From assembly GCA_022825855.1 (NCBI GenBank), contig JAJDWB010000019.1, positions 186,001-250,000 on the forward strand: a DNA stretch of 64,000 bases, written 5' to 3'. The translations under genes were made by a program, and so were the position numbers. Below the pieces are notes generated by a model. The model saw only the letters and a program-made list of their open reading frames with translations, was not told the origin of the DNA and did not search any database. The stretch comes from Dehalococcoidia bacterium. Its GTDB lineage: Bacteria > Chloroflexota > Dehalococcoidia > Bin125. Of this stretch, positions 30,144-40,689 are shown in pieces; positions within the stretch are counted from its first letter, which is position 1, and each line of letters starts with the position of its first letter.

Positions 30144-33100
30144 ATGACTCATCCATTTGAAATCACCGCCGGCGACATCGGGCAGCTGCGGGATGACAGT
30201 ACCTTGTTCGCAAATGTCGTCTCCGAACTTGCGGAGGACGAGGTCATACGTTCTGGTTTGCGCAAATCGAGGGTCAGGTTCTCGCACAACCAAAGTGCAC
30301 CCGATGGTGGAATCGACATTCGCATTGATGCGACCGGAGCTGCGGGAAGCGAGTTCCTTCCGGACCGGGACAGCATTTGGCAATGCAAGGCAGGGACGTT
30401 CGAGCCAAAGGATCTGGAGGGAGAGCTAAAGAAAGGAGAGGTCAAGGATGCGATCGCCGGTGGCGCAACTTACGTTCTCGCCCAGACAGCAGATCTGACC
30501 GCTCAAATGATTAAGAACCGTCGAGAGAAGGTCGAGGAGGTGATTCCGGGAACGGACTTCAGGATTCTGGGAGCTAGGGATATCGCCGATTGGGCGTCGA
30601 GCCACCCCCAAGCCCTGAGGCGATTCAAAAGATCGCGTGGAGGGTTCGAGTTCGCGGAAGAGTGGCTGGACAGGCAGGATCTTCACCGGATCCGCTACCA
30701 CTGGACACCGACAGCTGAGGCTGTTCGCGACGCACTACTGGAGTGGGCCGAGCAGGAAAATGGGTCGAGAGTCATACGACTCTTTGGCCGCCCCGGCGTT
30801 GGAAAGAGTCGGCTCGCACTTGAGACATTTCGTGATCATCAGTCTGGTCCGATATACGCCGCCAAAGCGGCTCAGATTGCGCCGGACTTCTGGATGCAAA
30901 TCCGCCATCGGCGTGACATGTCAGGGATCTTGATCGTCGATGAGTGCAGCGCCGAATCAACAGAAGAAATCTCCCAGCGGGTTCAGATGGCAGAAGGAGA
31001 CTTTCGGGTAATCGCCATCGGGCATGACCGAGTCCCAGGCCCCTTCGAACACCTCCAGATCGAGCAGCTGACGCATAAGGAGCTACAGGACTTTCTGAGG
31101 AGCACGTATCCGCAGTTGACCCCAAGGCAGATGCTGTGGATCGCCGACCTCGTGGACGGGTACGTCCGATTGGCGCATGAACTGGCAAAACGAGTGGCCG
31201 AGGCTGGACTTGGTGCCCACTTGGTGGGAATGCAACTGTCGGACATCGTAGGGAAACTGATCCCAAAATCTCACTTAAACGTGATGAAGGCGTTATCGCT
31301 ACAGACTGCTGTCGGATGGGAGAAGGACCTGGCCGATGAGGGAAAAGCCTTGTGCGCGCACATGGGACTTGACAACTGGGCTGATGCCCGCCGTCAAGTC
31401 GCGGAGATGGAAGAAATCGGGTACGTCAACGATGCCGGGAGAATGCGATACGTGACGCCTGAGCTTCTTGCCGTTTGGCTTGCCGCGCAAGAGTGGCAGA
31501 TTAACAGTGAGCTTCTTCTCCAGTTGCGCCCCAAGCTCTCAATCCAGGCGCAGGGGCGATTTGACGCTCGACTAGGAAGTATGGACGGCGTTGAAGGTGC
31601 GAACGAATTTGTCCAGGAGGTGCTCAGCGGGCGGGGTCCCTTTCGGGACCTGAGCGTGCTGGACGATGTCAGCAACTCAAGGCTTCTGCTCGAACTTGCG
31701 AAAGTCTCACCTGACGCAGCTCTGGCGGCGCTGCACAGAATTCTCGATCCCTGCTCACTGGACCAACTCCGATCCTTCCATCGCGGTCGTCGTCATACCG
31801 TGTTCGCGCTGGAGCGACTCGTAAGCGTCCGACGTCGCTTCCCCGGCGCGGCATCGCTGCTCCTTCGCCTTGCAGCCGCGGAGAACGAGCGATACGCAAA
31901 CAACGCGACCGGCGTTTTCACAGGATTGTTCAACCCGCTGTCGGGACCGACCGAAGCGACTGGTGATGAGCGTCTTGCTCGGCTCGCCGAGGCTCTGCAT
32001 AGCACGCACATCGAAGAAATCTTGGTTGCTGTTTCGTCATTGAATAAGGCCTTGGATCTCAGTAGGTCCGGTGTAATTGTCGATGCTTCGGCAGGCGTCA
32101 AGCCACGTCCCTATTGGCGAGTTCAATCCTATGACGAGCGGCGCAGCTATCGTCTTGGCGCTCTGGACCTATTGAATCAAGCATCGGCTGATTCTCGCCC
32201 AGAGATACGTCAAGCTGCCCACAGTGTGTTCTTCGAGCGGTTCACGATGCTGTTTCGCGTTGGTCTCGGCGATGAAGCTCTCGATCTTGCTGAATCATCC
32301 ACTTTTGACGAGCCTGAGCAGCGGGTGCTTTGGAACAATGCCGCCCAAATTCTTCGGCGATCTGAGGGGGAGTTGGCCCTCTCTGCGGAACAGACCGCTC
32401 GCCTTGAGCAGCTACAGCGCGCGATCTTCGGCGATACGCTCGGGGACCGACTGCGAAGGGGACTTGGATCACAGGTCGAGGTGTCGAAAAGTCGGTCGAC
32501 TGAAGAGCGCCATCAACTGATTGCAGAATTGGTCGAGGATGCCCTCGCGCAGCCGGATGAATTGGAGGCTGAACTCCCCTGGCTCGCTTCAACAGAGGCG
32601 ACTTTTGCCTATGGCTTCGCATCAACCCTCGCTGCGCGGGATAGCGGCCGCCACTGGCAGCAATCGTTCTTCGGTGCAGCGAGGGACGCCGCGAACCCGC
32701 CGTTAGCCACTGGGTATCTTGTTGGCCTGCATGAAGCAGGAACCATCTCATCTCTCGAACTTGAAGCCGTTCTTGACGATTGGGCACGAGACAGGGCGAC
32801 CGCTTCATTTGTCGTGTCGGTCACGGCCATTCAGGGCATGACCCAGGAGCGCGCCGATCTTCTCCTAACGATGCTTGGCAATGACATGCTGGATGCGCGC
32901 CAACTCGCGCCACTTGTCATGTCTCAGCCAGATGCCGATCTCTCATTCACCACAGTGACCGATCTGGTCCGTCCACTGGTCGGGGGCGACTCTCAGCTTG
33001 CCAGCGCGGGCTGGATGATTGCGAGGCGTGCTTTCGAACGCGAAAGAGAATCAGAACAGGGCTCTGTAGCAGACTCTGTCGCGACGCTTCTTGACTTGGT

Positions 33101-33761
33101 GACCTGTGATGCCGCATTGCCGAGCGGGTACCGTGATGCCTTTGACGAACACACGTGGGCGCAATGCGTGTTTCTCCTTTTGCCCGAGAAGGCGTCACCG
33201 ATCGCGACGGCGATCATGACCGCTGTAGCCACGCGGGAAATGATGCTGCCCGAAGACGGCGAGGCCGGCAATGTGTTGAGGTCCTGCATCAAGAGTGATC
33301 CAAGGACCATCTGGCCAGATCTAGCGCGGACCATTGAGAAAGCGAAAGGCTGGGGCGGTCAAGAACTGACCCATTGGGCGGCCCAGGTTCGGCTAACTGA
33401 CACTGTCCCTCTCGGCTTCCTTCGAGACTGGGTGGGCTCGCGCGGGCAAGAGTCGGAGGGTAGCGCAATGCTTCTTAGCCGACTCACGAACTTCGAGCGG
33501 GTGCTTACGCCACTAATGCGTTGGCTTATCGAGGAGTATGGCGCAAGGAGCAAGGTCGCCGAGCGGATCATGATCGATACCGGCGTCAAGTTTTGGTCAG
33601 GTAGCGCTGCAGCAGCCGAACAACCTCGGATCGAGGCATTGAAGTTGCTCGCAAGTGATGAATCTGGAGAAGTCAGAAGATGGGCAGAGATATTCATCGA
33701 GGACATCCAAGCCCATACCACGCAACTTGACAAGCGGAGCGAAGAGGCGCGCTTCGGATAA
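30144..33761 (+). CDS. PD-(D/E)XK nuclease-STAND ATPase, Avs-like antiviral sensor
   Basis: A single 1205-residue protein from ATG 30144. Residues about 1-160 form an N-terminal nuclease domain with GGIDIRID (D58) and IWQCKAG (Q80, K82), the D..QxK form of PD-(D/E)XK. Residues about 205-400 are a STAND/AAA NTPase: Walker A FGRPGVGKSRLALETF (about 213-228), Walker B ILIVDEC (about 261-267), then a helical arm and winged-helix part (LQIEQLTHKELQDFLRS). The remaining ~780 residues are all-helical, resembling a solenoid sensor. This order (effector nuclease, STAND, long helical sensor) is that of Avs proteins, which bind phage terminase or portal proteins and then cleave DNA. No TPR-like periodicity is obvious, so the ligand is unknown. 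It stands alone as a one-gene unit. Confidence 0.85.
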   Translation: MTHPFEITAGDIGQLRDDSTLFANVVSELAEDEVIRSGLRKSRVRFSHNQSAPDGGIDIRIDATGAAGSEFLPDRDSIWQCKAGTFEPKDLEGELKKGEVKDAIAGGATYVLAQTADLTAQMIKNRREKVEEVIPGTDFRILGARDIADWASSHPQALRRFKRSRGGFEFAEEWLDRQDLHRIRYHWTPTAEAVRDALLEWAEQENGSRVIRLFGRPGVGKSRLALETFRDHQSGPIYAAKAAQIAPDFWMQIRHRRDMSGILIVDECSAESTEEISQRVQMAEGDFRVIAIGHDRVPGPFEHLQIEQLTHKELQDFLRSTYPQLTPRQMLWIADLVDGYVRLAHELAKRVAEAGLGAHLVGMQLSDIVGKLIPKSHLNVMKALSLQTAVGWEKDLADEGKALCAHMGLDNWADARRQVAEMEEIGYVNDAGRMRYVTPELLAVWLAAQEWQINSELLLQLRPKLSIQAQGRFDARLGSMDGVEGANEFVQEVLSGRGPFRDLSVLDDVSNSRLLLELAKVSPDAALAALHRILDPCSLDQLRSFHRGRRHTVFALERLVSVRRRFPGAASLLLRLAAAENERYANNATGVFTGLFNPLSGPTEATGDERLARLAEALHSTHIEEILVAVSSLNKALDLSRSGVIVDASAGVKPRPYWRVQSYDERRSYRLGALDLLNQASADSRPEIRQAAHSVFFERFTMLFRVGLGDEALDLAESSTFDEPEQRVLWNNAAQILRRSEGELALSAEQTARLEQLQRAIFGDTLGDRLRRGLGSQVEVSKSRSTEERHQLIAELVEDALAQPDELEAELPWLASTEATFAYGFASTLAARDSGRHWQQSFFGAARDAANPPLATGYLVGLHEAGTISSLELEAVLDDWARDRATASFVVSVTAIQGMTQERADLLLTMLGNDMLDARQLAPLVMSQPDADLSFTTVTDLVRPLVGGDSQLASAGWMIARRAFERERESEQGSVADSVATLLDLVTCDAALPSGYRDAFDEHTWAQCVFLLLPEKASPIATAIMTAVATREMMLPEDGEAGNVLRSCIKSDPRTIWPDLARTIEKAKGWGGQELTHWAAQVRLTDTVPLGFLRDWVGSRGQESEGSAMLLSRLTNFERVLTPLMRWLIEEYGARSKVAERIMIDTGVKFWSGSAAAAEQPRIEALKLLASDESGEVRRWAEIFIEDIQAHTTQLDKRSEEARFG

Positions 33762-34200
33762 AGCAGCAGGAGTTGGTCACGGATTCAAGAGCCACGCTTG
33801 GTCCATGGCTGGACAACTAGCTGGGTGTTTTGCCGAGGCTTCGTATGTCTGCCCGACTTCCCAGGTTTCCATCCCCCCCTCGTCCAGATCAAGGGGCGAT
33901 GAAGCGCTCTGGTCGTCATCGGTGTAATGGTGCCCTCGACAGCTGGCTGACTGGAACACTTCATTCGGGCATTCAGGTAAGGCCGGGTGCCCCCACTGAT
34001 GCTCTGTTGAAGGGCATCGTGTGCCGTTCCGTCAAAATCTCTCCATTGGTGAACCGGATCAGGTAGATGCCTCTACCGTCGGAGGCCCGATCTGCCTAGT
34101 GCACCGCTATCATGTTCCGAACATAGATCGCTGAAAGCGATGGACTTCTGTCCGACAGGTCCTTCCTGAAGCGACGAGTTCGAACCAGAAGGCAACGCAT
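33762..34200. other. Gap before the serine recombinase gene
   Basis: 439 bases with no convincing gene. A 60-codon minus-strand frame (33959-33777) has no recognisable feature. The recombinase promoter should lie in the last 150 bases, but no clear hexamers could be fixed. Confidence 0.35.
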
Positions 34201-35835
34201 ATGAACACTCAACCCTCCCGGATCTCGGCCGCTCTCTACGCCCGCGTTTCCTCCGACCGACAGGACGTTGACCTCTCCGTCGCGGCGCAGCTTCGGGCCC
34301 TGCGCGACTTCGCCGAGCGCAACGGCTACCGCGTCGTGCGGGAGTACATCGACGAGGCCGAGTCAGGACGAGTCGCCGACCGGCCGCAATTCCGCAAGAT
34401 GTTGGACGAAGCCTCGGAGACGGAGTCGCCCTTCCAAGAGATCCTGGTCTGGAAGTTCTCCCGCTTTACCCGCAAGCGCGAACACGCGGTCGCCTTCAAG
34501 TCTATGCTCAGGCGGCGCGGGATCCGGGTCACCTCGATCACCGAGCACGCCGACGACACGCCCACGGGCAAGCTGATGGAAGCGATCATCGAGAGCGTCG
34601 ACGAGTTCTACTCAGAGAACCTCGCCCAGGAAGTCCGCCGGGGGATGCGCGAGTCGGCCTCGCGCGGCTTCTACCTGGCCTCGCACGCACCGCTCGGCTA
34701 CCGCAAGGTCTACGTCACGGACGGCGGCAAGCAGCGGCCCCGGCTCGAACTCGACCCGCCCAGGGACGCCGTCGTGCGGCGCATCTTCGAGATGGCGCTG
34801 CGCGGACAGAGCATCCTCGAGGTCGTGAAGACGCTCAACTCAGAAGGCATTCCCTCGGCCAAGGGCAAGCGCTGGCTCAAGACCGCAGTCCACAAGATCC
34901 TCTCCAACGAGGTCTACAAGGGCACCCTGGTCTGGGGACTCAAGGCGACCGACGGCTCGGAGCCGGTCCGGGTCGAGAACGCCGTGCCCGCGATCGTTTC
35001 GAAGGAAGAGTTCGAACAGGTGGGGGCGATGCTCGAAGCGCGGGCGCCGGCCAAGTCCAACCCGCGCCGCGCGTCCAGTCCCTACCTGCTCTCCGGCCTG
35101 GTCGGCTGCGCACTCTGCGGCAAGCAGTTGACGGCGTCCGAGGCCAAGGGCGGGCGGTACTCGTACTACGTCTGCGGCTCCCTGCTCAAGCGCGGCGCGG
35201 GCAGCTGCGAGACGCCCAGGCTCAATGCCAGGCGGTTCGAGACCCTGATCCTCGACCAGCTCCGCGACCACGTGCTGACGGAGAGCAACATCCGCGAGTT
35301 GGTCAAGATGCTGGACGAGGAGATGGACGGCGCCGCCCGCCAGGAGCGCGAACGGCTGGAGATGATCGAGGCGGAACTGCGCGAGATTCGGCTGATGCTG
35401 GACCGCATCTGGCGGGTGATTGAGAAGACCGACCTGGAGATCGACGACGCCGCGCCGCGCATCCGCGAGCACATGGCGCGCAAAGAGCAGTTAGAGACAG
35501 CCGCCGAGCGGGCAAGGAAGGCTCTGGCCGAACGGCGCGCGCTGCTGGACAAGGCTGAGGTAGTGGCCGAGTTCGCCGCCGACATGGCCGAGTTCCTGCG
35601 CACCAGCGACATCACCGAGTCGAAGGCGTTCCTCCGCACGTTCATCAAGCAGATCGACGTGGAGCCCGGGCGGGCCGTGATCAACTACACGATCCCGATG
35701 CCGGAAGACAGTCCGATTGGCCGCAAAGATGCCGCCGAGGTGGCGCTCGCAGAAGGAGTTCGCAATTCGGTACATGATGGTGGGCCATCCTGGACTCGAA
35801 CCAGGGACCTCAGTCTTATCAGGACTGCGCTCTAA
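34201..35835 (+). CDS. Large serine recombinase (integrase of the island)
   Basis: 544 residues from ATG 34201. The N-terminal resolvase domain has the catalytic serine in ALYARVSSDRQ (S17) and later arginines (KFSRFTRKREHA). The recombinase domain follows (ASHAPLGYRKVYV, LNSEGIPSAKGKRWLKTAVH). A zinc ribbon is present (LVGCALCGKQL ... YVCGS ... CETPRLNA), then a coiled coil (about 385-450), as in phage and ICE integrases. The last ~18 codons (from GGPSWTRTRDLSL) are the antisense of tRNA-Ile, so the natural C terminus has been extended by the insertion junction. The gene lies at the edge of the element, pointing at the tRNA, as expected for an integrase next to its attachment site. No excisionase was recognised. 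Confidence 0.93.
   Translation: MNTQPSRISAALYARVSSDRQDVDLSVAAQLRALRDFAERNGYRVVREYIDEAESGRVADRPQFRKMLDEASETESPFQEILVWKFSRFTRKREHAVAFKSMLRRRGIRVTSITEHADDTPTGKLMEAIIESVDEFYSENLAQEVRRGMRESASRGFYLASHAPLGYRKVYVTDGGKQRPRLELDPPRDAVVRRIFEMALRGQSILEVVKTLNSEGIPSAKGKRWLKTAVHKILSNEVYKGTLVWGLKATDGSEPVRVENAVPAIVSKEEFEQVGAMLEARAPAKSNPRRASSPYLLSGLVGCALCGKQLTASEAKGGRYSYYVCGSLLKRGAGSCETPRLNARRFETLILDQLRDHVLTESNIRELVKMLDEEMDGAARQERERLEMIEAELREIRLMLDRIWRVIEKTDLEIDDAAPRIREHMARKEQLETAAERARKALAERRALLDKAEVVAEFAADMAEFLRTSDITESKAFLRTFIKQIDVEPGRAVINYTIPMPEDSPIGRKDAAEVALAEGVRNSVHDGGPSWTRTRDLSLIRTAL
35758..35780 (+). repeat. Right-end attachment arm of the island
   Basis: These 23 bases match 2861-2883 at 21 positions and, inverted, 2898-2920 at 19. 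They lie inside the 3' end of the recombinase gene and stop exactly at the CCA end of tRNA-Ile (35778-35780). I read them as the element-derived arm of the right junction. Confidence 0.55.
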
Positions 35836-35854
35836 CCTGCTGAGCTAATGGCCC
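35778..35854 (-). tRNA. tRNA-Ile(GAT)
   Basis: A full cloverleaf on the minus strand: acceptor GGGCCAT/ATGGCCC, anticodon loop CTGATAA (GAT), T-loop TTCGAGT, encoded CCA. It lies 247 bases downstream of 16S, the normal spacer position in an rRNA operon. Its 3' end abuts the recombinase gene. Confidence 0.96.
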
Positions 35855-36070
35855 GGGATGGCGGTCGGCGTCGCCGGACCCCGTGGCTGACGGGCGGCGG
35901 CCTTAACCGTTGAAGAGCGGAAGCCAATGCAATCGAGGAGCCGGACACGCCGTTGACCTCGCGGCCGCCACCCGGGTTAGGGGTCTTGGCCTTGAGGCGT
36001 CCCCGACAGAATCGGAGACTGGCGGATCGACCTGGGAGCTCAGCCGGCGATGGGATCGCCGGTCGGCATT

Positions 36071-36089
36071 CCCCGCATCGAGTGCGGGG
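36071..36089 (-). other. Hairpin in the 16S-tRNA spacer
   Basis: CCCCGCA-5 bases-TGCGGGG forms a perfect 7-bp stem just 3' of 16S. There is no T tract after it, so a processing or spacer structure is more likely than a terminator. Nothing else was seen in the 35855-36101 spacer. Confidence 0.5.
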
Positions 36090-36101
36090 AGTTCTCCCTA
36101 G

Positions 36102-37601
<1,500 letters not shown>

Positions 37602-37843
37602 ATCAGCCGGTCTTTGCCGGCTGCAAAGGTAGAGATTGTTCGGACCTCGTCGCCGCCATCGCTCCCGCACAAGGCGCAAGCGCGACCGCTCCGAGTCCGG
37701 ACTTGGGGGGGCTCCCCAAGCACACTGGACTTCCGCTCTTCAATTGTTAAGGCCTGCCGTCCGCCTGACGCCTCGGTCTCTGGCCGAGAAGTGCGCCCTG
37801 CTTTTGCGCAGACCCACATCGTAAACCGCCGCGATCCGCGCTG
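37602..37843 (-). promoter_or_regulatory. 16S rRNA leader
   Basis: About 210 bases between the promoter and mature 16S. It contains a stem CTTGGGG-AGC-CCCC(CC)AAG on the minus strand (about 37701-37721). The other half of the usual RNase III processing stem around 16S could not be fixed. Confidence 0.5.
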
Positions 37844-37847
37844 TCAA
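37818..37847 (-). promoter_or_regulatory. Sigma-70 type promoter of the 16S gene
   Basis: On the minus strand TTGACA (37847-37842) is followed after 18 bases by TACGAT (37823-37818). The -35 box includes the tilS stop codon TGA (37846-37844), so rRNA transcription starts right at the end of tilS. Confidence 0.65.
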
Positions 37848-38869
37848 CCGCAACCGCCCGCCGGTGGACAAGCCGATTTGAACCCCATTGTGCCGCCCGC
37901 CACAGAGAGCCGCACGCCCCCGGGCAGTTCCACCACCCCGTGACCGTGGTGAATCACCTGCAGCGCCGCCGCCGTGCGTTCCGCGCTCAGCGTCACGCCC
38001 TGCCCCTGGCAGAAGGCCCGGATTACCCGGACCTGCAGCGGTCCGGGCAGCGCCAGGAACGACCGCCGCGCCATCGCGCCGTTCGCATCCACGAGTTGTG
38101 ACAGCGTCTCCCGGCCAATCAGCTCCAGCAACTCGCGGTCCGCCGCGACTGAGCGGGCCAGCTGCGCCAGCCGGCCGCCGACCCCCGGGTGGATTTCGTC
38201 CATCAGCGGCAACAGCGAACGCCGAATCCGATTCCGCCTGTGCGCAGGATCCTCGTTGGATGGATCCTGAATCGGCGCCCAGCCGTAGGCGCGACAGACC
38301 GCCTCGGTTTGCGACCTGGTCACTTCGAGCAGCGGTCGCACGAGCCGCAGATCGTCGCCCAGCGCCCGCAGCGGCGGCATCCCGCTCAGGCCGTCCAGCC
38401 CCGAGCCGCGCAGGAGGTGCAGCAGCACCGTCTCGGCCTGGTCGTCCAGCGTGTGTGCGACCGCGACGGCCGGCGCGCCGCGTTCCCGTGCGAGTTCCGC
38501 CAGCGCGTCGTAGCGCACCCATCGGGCGGCCGCCTCGAGCCCATCACCCGACCGCTCCGCTTCTGTTCGAGCGTCTGCCTGCAGCATGTCCAACGGCACG
38601 CCCGCGACCGCCGCCAGCTCTTGTGCCGCCCGGCGGAACCGCCCGCGGACCTCATTCGACTGGATCCCATGGTCCACGTGCGCCGCCCGGACCCGCCATC
38701 CGTGACGCGACTGCGTGTCCGTCAACACCAGCAGCAGCGCCGACGAGTCGGCCCCGCCCGAGACGGCGACGACCAGCGGCTTGCCGTGGCCCTGTCCCAG
38801 CTGGTCGACCACCGACCTCGCGGCCGTGCGCGCAATCTCGCGAATTCTTCGGTCCGTGGGTAGCGTCAC
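37844..38869 (-). CDS. tilS: tRNA(Ile)-lysidine synthase
   Basis: 341 residues from ATG 38869. The PP-loop motif SGGADSSALL (about 36-45) and the later HTLDDQAETVLLHLLRGSGL (about 139-158) and DPSNEDPAHRRNRIR (about 200-214) are diagnostic. TilS attaches lysine to C34 of tRNA-Ile(CAU) so that it reads AUA codons, using ATP in the cytosol. Length fits the short form, with only a reduced C-terminal region. It is the last protein gene of a minus-strand run, 21 bases after the FtsB-like gene, and its stop overlaps the 16S promoter. Confidence 0.95.
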   Translation of the reverse strand: MTLPTDRRIREIARTAARSVVDQLGQGHGKPLVVAVSGGADSSALLLVLTDTQSRHGWRVRAAHVDHGIQSNEVRGRFRRAAQELAAVAGVPLDMLQADARTEAERSGDGLEAAARWVRYDALAELARERGAPAVAVAHTLDDQAETVLLHLLRGSGLDGLSGMPPLRALGDDLRLVRPLLEVTRSQTEAVCRAYGWAPIQDPSNEDPAHRRNRIRRSLLPLMDEIHPGVGGRLAQLARSVAADRELLELIGRETLSQLVDANGAMARRSFLALPGPLQVRVIRAFCQGQGVTLSAERTAAALQVIHHGHGVVELPGGVRLSVAGGTMGFKSACPPAGGCG

Positions 38870-38890
38870 GGTCGGCGCTCCAGGCGAGCG

Positions 38891-39325
38891 CTATTCCACG
38901 CCCTCGGGCAGCAGGTTGGCCCACCAGGGTGAGCGATTGACTTCCAGTTGTCCCCGACCCGGCGCGTGGACGGCGAACGCCTCCTCGCCGGGCCGGACCA
39001 TGCCCAGGTCTTCGCGGGCGATCCGTTCGATGTAGGCATCGGAATCCAGCCAGGCAATCAGCGCGGCGAGTTGATCGGCGTCGCGCCGCAGCTCAACGAT
39101 CTCGGCCCGCGTCTCGGCGATTCGGTCGTCCAGGCCGTTGGCCTGGACCAGGCCCTCGACCCCGCTGAAGACGACGAAGCCGACCAGCAGCAGCGAGCCG
39201 ACAAAGGCAATCCGGCGGATCAGCCAGGCCAGCGGGGCGGGTCCCGCGGCGGAAGTGACTGCCGGCTCCGTCGTCAGGACATGCTCAACCGGCGCCTCGG
39301 CCGTTGTGCGATCCAGATCGTCCAT
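38891..39325 (-). CDS. FtsB/DivIC-like septum formation initiator
   Basis: 144 residues from ATG 39325. A cytosolic N terminus is followed by one transmembrane helix (IAFVGSLLLVGFVVFSGV, about 39-56), then a coiled coil (DDRIAETRAEIVELRRDADQ, about 66-85), and the YIERIAREDLGMVRPGE box (about 97-113) typical of FtsB/DivIC. These bitopic proteins join FtsL and FtsQ at the division septum. It lies directly before tilS, a common neighbour in many bacteria. Confidence 0.85.
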   Translation of the reverse strand: MDDLDRTTAEAPVEHVLTTEPAVTSAAGPAPLAWLIRRIAFVGSLLLVGFVVFSGVEGLVQANGLDDRIAETRAEIVELRRDADQLAALIAWLDSDAYIERIAREDLGMVRPGEEAFAVHAPGRGQLEVNRSPWWANLLPEGVE

Positions 39326-39400
39326 GCTGCGCGATGCGCGCCGCCGCCGTTGGCACTCTACACCCCCGGCCGGGCCGGCGCGCAGCGGCCTGGAAGCGGC

Positions 39401-40015
39401 CTAGAGGTGGCGCAGGTGGTGCCGATCGTTGAGCCGCTCGACCGCCGGCGCGCCGTCGGCGATCCGGAACGAGGTGATCCCGCAGAGTCCCGTATCGACC
39501 CGCCGCCAGGCCCGCGGCGGCATCTCCAGCGCGTGCACGACCAGCATCTTGACCACGAAGTTGTGCGTCACGATCACGCCTGCGCCCTCGGTCTCGTCCT
39601 TGACCAGCTCGTCAAACGCGGCCCGCGCCCGCTCGAGCACGTCCAGCAGCGACTCCCCGCCCGGCATCGGCACGCGCACAGAGTCGTCGCCTCGCCAGTC
39701 GCTCAGGAATGCGCCGAACCGCTCGCGCACGATCGGCCACTCGACCCCCTCCAGCTCACCCACGTCCAGCTCGATCAGACCCTCGCAGGACTCGGCTGCG
39801 AGTCCGTGGGACTCCGCGATCCCCTCGGCCAGCAGCCGCGCCCGAGACAGCGGACTGGTCAGCACCCGAGTGACCGGCTCGTCCTCCAGCGCCTGGACCG
39901 TCGCATTCAGTTGCCGCAGCCCCAACTCGGTCGGCGGGGAATCGGCGCGCCCCAGACCGACGCCCGAGCGGTTCGCCTCCGACTCCACGTGACGGATCAA
40001 CAGAATCCGGTTCAT
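39401..40015 (-). CDS. Histidine phosphatase family protein
   Basis: 204 residues; ATG 40015 overlaps the preceding stop as ATGA. The catalytic RHxE-type motif is LIRHVESEANRS (His9), with LTSPLSRARLLAE (about 51-63) and the second histidine in VIVTHNFVVKML (about 147-158). This is the phosphoglycerate mutase-like superfamily; candidates include a cofactor-dependent mutase-like phosphatase or alpha-ribazole phosphatase (CobC). The B12-dependent genes upstream make CobC tempting, but the family cannot be split on motifs alone. Confidence 0.87.
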   Translation of the reverse strand: MNRILLIRHVESEANRSGVGLGRADSPPTELGLRQLNATVQALEDEPVTRVLTSPLSRARLLAEGIAESHGLAAESCEGLIELDVGELEGVEWPIVRERFGAFLSDWRGDDSVRVPMPGGESLLDVLERARAAFDELVKDETEGAGVIVTHNFVVKMLVVHALEMPPRAWRRVDTGLCGITSFRIADGAPAVERLNDRHHLRHL

Positions 40016-40689
40016 GCCGGCACCGGCTCGGCCGAGAGTTCGATGGCGGTGCGATGAATCCGCGTCGGCTCCGAAGTCGCACCCAGTGCTAGCGCCACCT
40101 GCTCCGGACGTCCCGCGCCCTGCTCGTCGTTGCGCAGACGCATCGTCAAGGTCGCTGTGCCGTCCATTGCCGCAACCACATCGAGATCGAAGATCAGCTT
40201 GCGCAGGTCGTACGACTTGGTCTCCTTGCCGCGCTGGTGACTCCAGGGAATCTCAGCCCTGGAGAGCAGCTCCGCGATCGCCGTTTGCCATTCGTCCGTC
40301 GTGCGACCGTCTGGCACGTCGACGACATACACGGCCGCCTTCAGCATCGACTGCAGCGACGCCTGCTTCAGCGGCCCCTCGCGCACCTCGAGAATCGTCA
40401 GTCCCGCCGTCAACTCGGCCGACAGCCGCCGCAGCGTCGTCGCCGGGTCCACGCGTTCGGTCAGCAGCAGGTCCAGCAGTTCCGCTTCCGACGTGACCCC
40501 GACCGCCAGCGGCGCCGCCAGCGCGATCTTCGGCCGCGGCGAGAATCCGTGCGAGGTCGCCAGCGGCAGACCTGCGCGCTTGCAGACTCGCTCCCAGACC
40601 CGCATCAGATCGAGGTGCGAAACGTACTTCAGGGGTCCGTCGGCGCCGAAGCGGATCTGCAATCGCTGCACCGGTTCGGGATGATTCAT
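40012..40689 (-). CDS. Radical SAM-linked protein (TIGR03936/DUF2344)
   Basis: 225 residues from ATG 40689, which overlaps the meaB stop as ATGA; a longer frame upstream is the shadow of meaB. Diagnostic sequence: LQIRFGADGPLKYVSHLDLM and GLPLATSHGFSPRPKIALA with PLAVGVTSEAELLDL. Proteins of this family are usually encoded next to, or fused with, a B12-binding radical SAM protein and RNase E/G; that partner is not next to it here. Its function is not established; an RNA-related role has been suggested. Co-transcribed with meaB and the histidine phosphatase. Confidence 0.9.
   Translation of the reverse strand: MNHPEPVQRLQIRFGADGPLKYVSHLDLMRVWERVCKRAGLPLATSHGFSPRPKIALAAPLAVGVTSEAELLDLLLTERVDPATTLRRLSAELTAGLTILEVREGPLKQASLQSMLKAAVYVVDVPDGRTTDEWQTAIAELLSRAEIPWSHQRGKETKSYDLRKLIFDLDVVAAMDGTATLTMRLRNDEQGAGRPEQVALALGATSEPTRIHRTAIELSAEPVPA

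Noticed and set aside
35781-35835. C-terminal 18 residues of the recombinase as a real functional tail
   Set aside because: They are the antisense translation of tRNA-Ile and so reflect the insertion junction rather than protein function.
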